Shown here: piece by piece, positions 1 to 4,432 of the stretch | Position numbering within the stretch: position 1 is the stretch's first letter | How the letters are laid out: the number at the start of each line of letters is the position of its first letter | Assembly (NCBI GenBank): GCA_030831375.1 | Contig: JAURLF010000198.1 | Span: 1-6,311 of the forward strand | Length of the DNA: 6,311 bases | Direction: 5' to 3' | Source: Gaiellales bacterium | GTDB lineage: Bacteria > Actinomycetota > Thermoleophilia > Gaiellales > F1-60-MAGs149 | Made by a program: the position numbers and the translations under genes | The notes under the pieces: generated by a model | Seen by the model: only the letters and a program-made list of their open reading frames with translations | Told to the model about the DNA's origin: nothing | Database searches by the model: none

Positions 1-332
1 ATCGTGGCGGCCGGGTACGGCGGCGTGAAGTGCCGCTGCCGCAGCTCCATGATCTCCGGGAACCGGCTCATGTCGGTCAGGTAGATCGTGACCTTGAAGA
101 CGTCCTCCAGCCCGCAGCCGCCGAGGGCGAGCACGCGCTCCAGGTTGGCGAACGTCTGCGCGGCCTGCGCATCGAAGTCGCCGACGCCGACCAGCTCGCC
201 CGAGTCGGGGTCGATCGCGGCCTGCCCGGAGAGCACGAGCACGCTGCCGATCCGATAGCCGAGCGAGATGTAGTACGGCGCGAACCAGTCGCCCTCGCAC
301 GTCAGCCGCTCCGCCGTTTCGCCGTCGAACAT
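1..332 (-). CDS. RidA/YjgF/YER057c/UK114 family protein, C-terminus cut by the window edge
   Basis: The minus-strand frame from ATG at 332 gives 110 visible residues with the RidA (endoribonuclease L-PSP) pattern. Residues 31-42 (VLVLSGQAAIDP) form the early beta strand. A helix follows with QTFANLERVLALGG (59-72), then DVFKVTIYLTDM (77-88) and PYPAAT (105-110). Archetypal RidA proteins hydrolyse reactive enamine/imine intermediates released by PLP enzymes and form trimers in the cytosol. An AGGAGA ribosome site (343-338) lies 5 bases before the ATG and fixes the start. About 20-25 C-terminal residues lie beyond base 1. The residue equivalent to the catalytic-pocket arginine of archetypal RidA (FPARS context) is alanine 109 here, so imine deaminase activity is doubtful and one of the Arg-lacking Rid subfamilies is more likely. 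Family assignment is confident; the substrate is unknown. It is divergent from the small membrane protein gene to the right. Confidence 0.92.
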   Translation of the reverse strand, partial: MFDGETAERLTCEGDWFAPYYISLGYRIGSVLVLSGQAAIDPDSGELVGVGDFDAQAAQTFANLERVLALGGCGLEDVFKVTIYLTDMSRFPEIMELRQRHFTPPYPAAT

Positions 333-360
333 GTCCGTCTCCTGCCGTCGGGGTACGTGC

Positions 361-389
361 AGCGAAGCCGCCGTCGGGCCGCCTGTCAA
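361..389 (-). promoter_or_regulatory. Probable sigma70-type promoter of the RidA-family gene
   Basis: On the minus strand a perfect -35 hexamer TTGACA (389-384) is followed after 17 bases by TTCGCT (366-361), a weak but acceptable -10 for a GC-rich genome. Transcription would start near 354, giving a leader of about 20 bases that contains the AGGAGA ribosome site. The -35 is convincing; the -10 is less so. Confidence 0.45.
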
Positions 390-437
390 CCCGCGCGGAC
401 TGCGGGATTCGACGCAGGTGTGCGGCAGGCCGTGACC

Positions 438-443
438 TAGGAT
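438..443 (+). promoter_or_regulatory. Possible -10 element (TAGGAT) of the small membrane protein gene
   Basis: TAGGAT lies 29 bases before the GTG start at 473, with room for a short leader containing the GGAGG ribosome site at 464-468. No good -35 is present at 16-18 bases upstream; TTCGAC at 408-413 is 24 bases away. I therefore report only the -10-like element. Similar TAG-rich hexamers occur upstream of the amidohydrolase gene (TAGGCT, 2955) and the CocE gene (TAGACT, 4420). Confidence 0.25.
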
Positions 444-472
444 GCCGCGCGAGACCCGACAACGGAGGCCCC

Positions 473-856
473 GTGGACGACTACCCGCTCTTGCACCTGC
501 TCTGGACGATGCTGCTGATCTTCGGCTTCGTCATCTGGTTCTGGCTCCTGATCATGGTCTTCAGCGACCTCTTCCGGCGCCATGACTGCAGCGGCGGCAA
601 GAAGGTGCTGTGGTTCATCGCCGTCCTGGTCGCGCCGTTCCTCGGCGTGCTCGCCTACCTGGTCATCAACGGCCGCCACATGGCCGAACGGCAGGCGGCC
701 GCGGCGCAGGCGGCGCAGAAGCAGTTCGACGACCACGTCAAGCAGGTCGCCGGCGGCCCGGCCGGCGAGATCGAGCGCGCCAAGGGCCTGCTCGACGCGG
801 GCACGATCTCCCAGGAGGAGTTCGACGCGATCAAGAAGAAGGCGCTCGGCTCGTAG
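473..856 (+). CDS. Small membrane protein: PLDc_N-like two-helix domain plus C-terminal SHOCT domain
   Basis: This 127-residue protein starts at GTG 473, chosen because GGAGG (464-468) lies 4 bases upstream and the next in-frame methionine would delete the first membrane helix. Helix 1 spans about residues 9-29 and helix 2 about 45-65. The second helix ends in APFLGVLAYLVINGR (54-68), typical of the PLDc_N (phospholipase D nuclease N-terminal, Cardiolipin_N) membrane domain. An alanine/glutamine-rich linker (71-92) follows. The C-terminus, EIERAKGLLDAGTISQEEFD (99-118) plus a lysine-rich end, is a clear SHOCT segment (short C-terminal domain, found on many unrelated bacterial proteins). No phospholipase HKD motif is present, so enzymatic activity is not expected. 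A role in membrane organisation or oligomerisation is inference. It is monocistronic: its upstream neighbour is divergent and its downstream neighbour convergent. Confidence 0.9.
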   Translation: MDDYPLLHLLWTMLLIFGFVIWFWLLIMVFSDLFRRHDCSGGKKVLWFIAVLVAPFLGVLAYLVINGRHMAERQAAAAQAAQKQFDDHVKQVAGGPAGEIERAKGLLDAGTISQEEFDAIKKKALGS

Positions 857-862
857 CGCCGG

Positions 863-892
863 GGGCGTCGCCCGCCCCGGCGGGCGGCGCCC
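863..892. terminator. Strong GC hairpin between convergent genes, probable bidirectional terminator
   Basis: Arms 863-876 and 879-892 pair over 14 positions, with one G-T wobble and only CC between them (the true loop would open by a pair or more). The hairpin begins 6 bases after the stop of the SHOCT gene (854-856) and its last base is the first base of the HD-gene stop codon (892-894). There is no U-tract on either side, as is common for hairpin terminators in high-GC actinobacteria. Position and symmetry suggest it serves both convergent transcripts. Confidence 0.6.
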
Positions 893-1461
893 TAGATCGC
901 CTCGTCCCCCGTCAGGTAGCGGGGCTCGGCGAAGACGCGGCGCACCATCGGCTCGAAGAACTCGACCGGCTTGGAGACGAAGGCCGGGTCGAAGCAGTTC
1001 TGGTCGTACCGCTCGCAGAACTCCGCGCAGGCGTCGAACCAGGGCGAGTCGCGGAAGCGGTCGCGGACGTTGCGGTCGCCGCCGGAGTGGTGCGCGTAGT
1101 AGTACGACTGGAAGACGCCGTGGTGGCGGACGATCCAGACGACCTCCGGCCGGCAATAGGGGCGCAGGATCGCGCCCATGAACTCGCCGTGGGTGAGCGG
1201 CGCGAGCTCATCGCCGATGTCGTGCAGGAGCGCCGCGACCACGTACTCCTCGTCGCGTCCGTCGTCGTATGCGCGGGTCGCCGACTGCAGTGAGTGCTCG
1301 TAGCGGGTGACCTGATAGCCGGCGAGGGAGGCACGCAGGCCCTCGAGCGCCTCGAGCAGCCGGTCGGGCAGGGTCTCGAGGTACTCGTCGGCGTAGCGGT
1401 CGAGGAGCGCGTAGTCCTCCTTCGTGCCGTCGGCCATGGCCGTGAACGAGACGGTCTCCAT
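892..1461 (-). CDS. HD-domain protein of the diiron oxygenase-like (PhnZ/MIOX) type
   Basis: This is a 189-residue cytosolic protein. An open frame continues upstream to 1644, but the start is set at ATG 1461 because AGGAGG (1471-1466) lies 4 bases before it; ATG 1437 (MADGTK) is a weaker alternative. HD-superfamily metal ligands are visible: H56 in RYEHSLQ, H80-D81 in LLHDIGDE, H91, H113 or H114 in VRHHGVF, and D153 in ERYDQN. Ordinary HD phosphohydrolases need only H-HD-D. The added two histidines match the six-ligand H-HD-H-H-D set of the mixed-valent diiron oxygenases PhnZ (aminophosphonate cleavage) and myo-inositol oxygenase. The conserved-looking block QSYYYAHHSGGDRNVRD (118-134) and the FEPMVRRVF tail (169-177) are not from a characterised enzyme that I recognise. 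Family is secure; oxygenase activity is inference and the substrate unknown. A phosphohydrolase remains possible. Confidence 0.88.
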   Translation of the reverse strand: METVSFTAMADGTKEDYALLDRYADEYLETLPDRLLEALEGLRASLAGYQVTRYEHSLQSATRAYDDGRDEEYVVAALLHDIGDELAPLTHGEFMGAILRPYCRPEVVWIVRHHGVFQSYYYAHHSGGDRNVRDRFRDSPWFDACAEFCERYDQNCFDPAFVSKPVEFFEPMVRRVFAEPRYLTGDEAI

Positions 1462-1465
1462 CGGT

Positions 1466-1471
1466 CCTCCT
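1466..1471 (-). promoter_or_regulatory. Ribosome binding site that fixes the HD-protein start
   Basis: AGGAGG on the minus strand lies 4 bases upstream of ATG 1461. It decides between this start and the much longer open frame reaching 1644, which would overlap the divergent molybdoenzyme gene and add 61 residues with no domain character. Confidence 0.8.
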
Positions 1472-1488
1472 GCGAGTTGCCACGGCTG

Positions 1489-1494
1489 ATCGTA
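1489..1494 (-). promoter_or_regulatory. Possible -10 element (TACGAT) of the HD-protein gene
   Basis: TACGAT on the minus strand lies 27 bases before the HD ATG, leaving a leader of roughly 20 bases that contains the AGGAGG site. No convincing -35 is seen at 16-18 bases further upstream, so this is a weak call. The divergent intergenic region (1462-1567) holds nothing else I can name. Confidence 0.3.
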
Positions 1495-1555
1495 CGACGC
1501 GGGCGACGTGCGCGCCAGCTTGACCGCGCACCGCCTGCCGGTCTCAGCCGGATGA

Positions 1556-1561
1556 CACAAT
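1556..1561 (+). promoter_or_regulatory. Possible -10 element (CACAAT) for a leaderless molybdoenzyme transcript
   Basis: CACAAT ends 6 bases before ATG 1568, about the distance expected if transcription begins at the start codon. No Shine-Dalgarno sequence precedes this ATG, which supports leaderless initiation. The nearest TTGACC (1520-1525) is 30 bases upstream, too far to be its -35. Confidence 0.3.
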
Positions 1562-1567
1562 GGGCCC

Positions 1568-2281
1568 ATGACGACGCCGCCCGAGCACCCGACGCCGACC
1601 CCGCGCGAGCGGATCCCGATCGGTCGCGCGGCGTTCCTCGGCACGATCGCGCTCGGTGCGGTCGGCGTGGCGGCCCTCTCCCGGCTCGGCGGCGGTGTCG
1701 GCGGTCTGATCGCCGACGCGGGCAGCGCCGTCGGCGCCTCCGGGATCGTGCCGACCAGCGGCTGGCGGATCTACAACGTGCAGGACCCGATGCCGACGTT
1801 CGACTCAGCGTCGTACGAGCTCGTCGTCGACGGCGCCGTCGCCAACCCGGTGCGGCTGAGCTGGGCGGATGTGCAGGCGACGCCGATGGAGGAGCAGGTC
1901 TGCGACTTCCACTGCGTGACCGGCTGGTCCGTCTACGACGTCACGTTCCGCGGGATCCGGCCGCAGACCCTGATCGACCTCGTGCAGCCGAAGCCCAGTG
2001 CGCAACACGTGAACTTCCAGTCGCTCGAGGAGCCGTACTTCGACCAGCTCACGCTCGAGCAGTTCCTGCTGCCCGAGGTGATGCTCGCGGTCGACATGGA
2101 CGGCGCGCCCCTGACCCGGCCGCACGGCTCGCCGATGCGGCTCGTGATCCCGCAGATGTACGGCTACAAGGGCGTCAAGTGGGTCGGGCGGATCACGTTC
2201 GAGGAGGAGCCGACGCTCGGCTACTGGGAGACCCGCGGCTACGCGGCCGACGCCTGGGTGGGCACGGATGCCTACCGCTGA
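1568..2281 (+). CDS. Molybdopterin-dependent oxidoreductase, sulfite oxidase/YedY (MsrP)-like fold
   Basis: This 237-residue protein carries the catalytic domain of the sulfite-oxidase molybdenum-cofactor family. The domain runs from about residue 66 (WRIYNVQDPMP), through SYELVVDG (82-89) and LSWADVQATP (97-106), to the end. The motif CDFHCVTGWSV (112-122) supplies C116, the expected cysteine ligand of molybdenum. RPHGSPMRLVIPQMYGYKGVKW (184-205) is the usual cofactor-binding block; it contains H186, R191, K201 and K204. Residues 21-37 form a hydrophobic segment acting as signal or anchor. The preceding stretch has GRAAFLG (19-25), which resembles a twin-arginine motif but keeps only one arginine. 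No dimerisation domain is present, so it resembles YedY/MsrP more than sulfite oxidase. The next gene encodes a cytochrome b overlapping by 14 bases, implying a membrane-linked complex. The substrate (S- or N-oxide reduction, or oxidation) cannot be read from sequence. Confidence 0.92.
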   Translation: MTTPPEHPTPTPRERIPIGRAAFLGTIALGAVGVAALSRLGGGVGGLIADAGSAVGASGIVPTSGWRIYNVQDPMPTFDSASYELVVDGAVANPVRLSWADVQATPMEEQVCDFHCVTGWSVYDVTFRGIRPQTLIDLVQPKPSAQHVNFQSLEEPYFDQLTLEQFLLPEVMLAVDMDGAPLTRPHGSPMRLVIPQMYGYKGVKWVGRITFEEEPTLGYWETRGYAADAWVGTDAYR

Positions 2282-2924
2282 TGCCGGGCGGCCGCGCCGG
2301 ATCCGGCGCTTCTCCCGCGTCCAGATCGCCGCGCACCTCCTGCTGGCCGTCGCGTTCCTCGCGATGCTGTGGACGGGGATGTGCCTGTACTTCCCGGGCC
2401 TCGCGGAGGTGATGGGGAGGCCGCTGGCGAAGTCCGTCCACCTGTGGTCGTCCGGCGCGCTGATCGCCGGCCTGGCCGTGATGGCCGTCTTCCGTCCGCG
2501 CGATCTCGGCCGCGTCGTGCGGGAGGCCGAGGCCCTGGACCGCGACGACGTCGCGTGGCTGCGCGGTGGCCCGCGGCGCGTCGTCGACCATCGCGGCGCT
2601 CCCGAGCAGGGCTGGCTGAACGCCGGCCAGAAGCTCTCGACGGCCGTGATGCTCGGGCTCCTCGTGGTGCTCTACGGGACGGGGCTCGTGATGTGGCTCG
2701 GCGCCGGCGTCACCTGGCTCCGGATCGGGTCGGGCGCGGTCGACGTGCACGACCTCGCCACGATCCTGTTCGTGCTGCTGGTGCTCGGGCACCTCTACCT
2801 CGCGCTCCTGCACCGCGCGACGCGCCCGGCCCTGCGCGGGATCGTGACCGGCGATGTCGACCGCGAGTGGGCGCGCGCGAACCACGGGCGCTGGGTCCGG
2901 GAGATGGAGGAGCAGGGGCGCTGA
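2268..2924 (+). CDS. Formate dehydrogenase gamma-type cytochrome b, membrane partner of the molybdoenzyme
   Basis: This 218-residue integral membrane protein has about four helices: roughly residues 20-42, 57-75, 124-144 and 161-181. Probable heme-ligand histidines are H23 (helix 1), H58 (helix 2), H161 and H175 (helix 4). The 14-residue spacing of the last pair matches the E. coli FdnI ligands. N118-A-G-Q-K122 is a hallmark of FDH gamma subunits, and the polar tail EWARANHGRWVREME (200-214) also fits that family. In FDH this subunit passes electrons between an Fe-S subunit and quinone. Here no Fe-S subunit is present, so heme would have to contact the molybdoenzyme directly. The frame begins at ATG 2268, inside the end of the preceding gene (stop 2279-2281), suggesting translational coupling. 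ATG 2281 is out of frame. It is distinct from MsrQ, the ferric-reductase-like partner of classical MsrP. Confidence 0.9.
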   Translation: MPTADAGRPRRIRRFSRVQIAAHLLLAVAFLAMLWTGMCLYFPGLAEVMGRPLAKSVHLWSSGALIAGLAVMAVFRPRDLGRVVREAEALDRDDVAWLRGGPRRVVDHRGAPEQGWLNAGQKLSTAVMLGLLVVLYGTGLVMWLGAGVTWLRIGSGAVDVHDLATILFVLLVLGHLYLALLHRATRPALRGIVTGDVDREWARANHGRWVREMEEQGR

Positions 2925-2931
2925 CCCCTTC

Positions 2932-2960
2932 TTGAACGCATGTTCAGGAATCGGTAGGCT
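2932..2960 (+). promoter_or_regulatory. Probable promoter of the amidohydrolase-Rieske-CocE operon
   Basis: TTGAAC (2932-2937) and TAGGCT (2955-2960) are separated by exactly 17 bases, a good sigma70-type pair. Transcription would start near 2967, giving a leader of about 20 bases that contains the AGGAGG site (2976-2981). The -35 is embedded in a palindrome annotated separately, so the promoter is likely repressible. I see no terminator between the cytochrome stop (2924) and this promoter. Confidence 0.65.
2933..2946. promoter_or_regulatory. Palindromic operator candidate TGAAC-N4-GTTCA over the -35 element
   Basis: Perfect 5-base arms TGAAC (2933-2937) and GTTCA (2942-2946) flank GCAT. The site covers most of the -35 hexamer and the start of the spacer, the classic position for a repressor. 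The core GAAC-N4-GTTC fits many TetR-family operators. It also fits the core of the Gram-positive/actinobacterial LexA box (GAACRNRYGTTC), although the usual outer C...G pair is T...A here. With a catabolic operon downstream I favour a TetR-type regulator. No regulator gene is visible in the window. Confidence 0.5.
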
Positions 2961-2986
2961 CCCCGGGTCGGCGTCAGGAGGCGGCC

Positions 2987-4069
2987 ATGATCGACTGCGA
3001 CGTGCACGTGCAGATCGCGAACCCCGAGGAGATCCTGAAGTTCATCGACCCGGCGGAGCGCGACTGGTACCGCGCCCAGTCCTACCTGCTGGGCCTGCCG
3101 GCCTACCCGTGGTCGAACCCGTCGACCTGGTACCGCGCCGACCTCGCCGTCGACGCGGCCAGCGGCATGCCCGGCGGCGACGCCGCCGCGGTCGCGCGCG
3201 ACGTGCTCGAGGGCCAAGGCGCGGACATCGGCATCCTGACCGCCGACGACGCCCTCTCCGTCGGACTGATGGAGAACGCCTATCGCGCCACCGCCCTCGC
3301 CCGCGCCCACAACGACTGGCTGCGCGAGGACTGGTTCCCGCACGACGAGCGCTTCCGCGGCTCGATCCTCGTGCCGGCCCAGGACATCCCCGCCGCCGTC
3401 GCCGAGATCGAGCGCTGCGCCGCCGACCGGCGCTTTGTGCAGGTGCTCCTGTCGGGCGGCAGCGAGCGGCCCTACGGCGACCCGCGCTACCTGCCGATCA
3501 TGGAGGCGGCGGCCGCGCACGGCCTCGCCGTCGCGATCCACTCCGGCATGGAGGGCATGGGCCTCGCGCACCAGCCGAGCGGCGCCGGCGCGCCCACCTT
3601 CTACATCGAATGGCACACGATCGGCTCGGCCTGCTCGATCATGGCCCACCTGATGTCCCTGATCACGCACGGCACGTTCAGGCGTGTCCCGGATCTGCGC
3701 GTGCTGCTGATCGAGGGCGGCGTCGCCTGGCTGCCCGGCATGCTCTGGCGGCACGACACGAACTGGCGCGGCCTGCGCGACGACACCCCGTGGATGGACG
3801 AGCCGCCGCTGGAGACGGTCAGGCGCCACGTGCGCTTCGCCACCCAGCCGCTCGAGCACACGGACGGCCACGACGAGCTGCTCTGGCGGATGCTCGAGGC
3901 CGCCGGCGCACCCGGGATCCTCTGCTACTCCTCCGACTACCCGCACTGGGACGGCGACGAGCCGAGGTGGCTCGAGAACCGCCTGCCGGAGGCGTGGCGC
4001 CGGCCCGTCATGCATGACAACGCCGTCGCCTTCTACGGGTCGCGGCTCGACGTGCACGCGGCCCGATGA
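2987..4069 (+). CDS. Metal-dependent amidohydrolase of the COG2159 (ACMSD-like) family
   Basis: This is a 360-residue TIM-barrel hydrolase. The start ATG 2987 has AGGAGG (2976-2981) 5 bases upstream. Metal-site landmarks are D5-V-H7 in IDCDVHV at the first strand, H185 in VAIHSGM, and D317 in YSSDYPHWDGD (314-324). EWHT (208-211), VLLIEGGVAWLP (239-250) and RFATQPLE (283-290) are typical of this subfamily. Family members hydrolyse or decarboxylate small carboxylate or amide substrates; which applies here is not visible. It is the first gene of an operon and overlaps the Rieske gene by 4 bases (ATGA). The next gene but one is a CocE-type hydrolase, so the pathway probably attacks amide or ester bonds of one compound. 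The length is full and I see no damage. Family is certain; the reaction is unknown. Confidence 0.93.
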   Translation: MIDCDVHVQIANPEEILKFIDPAERDWYRAQSYLLGLPAYPWSNPSTWYRADLAVDAASGMPGGDAAAVARDVLEGQGADIGILTADDALSVGLMENAYRATALARAHNDWLREDWFPHDERFRGSILVPAQDIPAAVAEIERCAADRRFVQVLLSGGSERPYGDPRYLPIMEAAAAHGLAVAIHSGMEGMGLAHQPSGAGAPTFYIEWHTIGSACSIMAHLMSLITHGTFRRVPDLRVLLIEGGVAWLPGMLWRHDTNWRGLRDDTPWMDEPPLETVRRHVRFATQPLEHTDGHDELLWRMLEAAGAPGILCYSSDYPHWDGDEPRWLENRLPEAWRRPVMHDNAVAFYGSRLDVHAAR

Positions 4070-4422
4070 GCGACTGGCACGATGTCGGCGCCGAGGCGGA
4101 CATCCGCCCCGGCGCACCCGCCATCGCCCGCATCGGCGGCCGCGAGGTCGGCGTGATGCGCGACCCGCGCAGCGGCGGCCTCGTGGCCGTCCGCAACCGC
4201 TGCCCCCACTCGGGCGCGCGCCTGTGCCTCGGCACGGTCGAGCAGCGCATCGAGGGCGAGCCCGGCGGCCACTACGAGCTCGTCGACCGCACCGTCGTCG
4301 TGTGCCCGTGGCACGGGTGGGAGTTCGACGCCGAGACCGGGGTCTGCCCCGAGGACGCGTCGTACCGCGTCGCCGTCTACCCCGTGCGGGTCGAGGACGG
4401 GCGCGTGCTCGTGCAGGCGTAG
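4066..4422 (+). CDS. Rieske [2Fe-2S] ferredoxin-like protein
   Basis: This 118-residue soluble protein consists of a single Rieske domain. C46-P-H48 and C80-P-W-H83 are the cluster ligands. The segments AVRNRCPHSGA (41-51) and WHGWEFDAETG (82-92) match Rieske ferredoxins of ring-hydroxylating systems. The gap between H48 and C80 is 31 residues, about 14 longer than the 17 in the biphenyl dioxygenase ferredoxin BphF. The insert contains GTVEQRIEGEPGGHYELVDR (56-75). It starts within the end of the amidohydrolase gene (ATGA overlap) with no Shine-Dalgarno of its own, implying coupled translation. It would carry electrons, or sense redox state, for a partner. No oxygenase alpha subunit or reductase is visible nearby, so the partner is unknown. 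Confidence 0.93.
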   Translation: MSDWHDVGAEADIRPGAPAIARIGGREVGVMRDPRSGGLVAVRNRCPHSGARLCLGTVEQRIEGEPGGHYELVDRTVVVCPWHGWEFDAETGVCPEDASYRVAVYPVRVEDGRVLVQA

Positions 4423-4425
4423 ACT
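4420..4425 (+). promoter_or_regulatory. Possible internal -10 element (TAGACT) ahead of the CocE gene
   Basis: TAGACT begins with the Rieske stop codon and ends 7 bases before ATG 4433, the spacing expected for a leaderless transcript. There is no Shine-Dalgarno in the short gap, and no recognisable -35 17-18 bases upstream. The gene may instead be translated by reinitiation after the Rieske gene. Confidence 0.25.
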
Positions 4426-4432
4426 CCCGCGC

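Noticed and set aside
30..440. Plus-strand open frame opposite the RidA gene
   Set aside because: It lies antisense to a clear RidA protein, has no ribosome site of note, and runs through the divergent promoter region.
863..892. Hairpin considered as a mobile-element end or REP-like repeat
   Set aside because: Only one copy is seen in the window and it sits precisely between two convergent stop codons, so a terminator is the simpler reading.
437..1156. Minus-strand open frame across the SHOCT gene and the end of the HD gene
   Set aside because: It conflicts with two recognised genes and their hairpin terminator, and encodes an Arg/Leu/Pro-rich sequence with no family character.
1462..1644. 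N-terminal extension of the HD protein to ATG 1644
   Set aside because: The AGGAGG site 4 bases before ATG 1461 marks the real start. The extension would overlap the divergent molybdoenzyme gene, and its sequence resembles no domain.
2281..2412. Alternative cytochrome start at ATG 2281 (TGATG overlap with the molybdoenzyme stop)
   Set aside because: It is in a different frame from the membrane protein. The heme-ligand histidines and NAGQK motif are only in the frame from ATG 2268.
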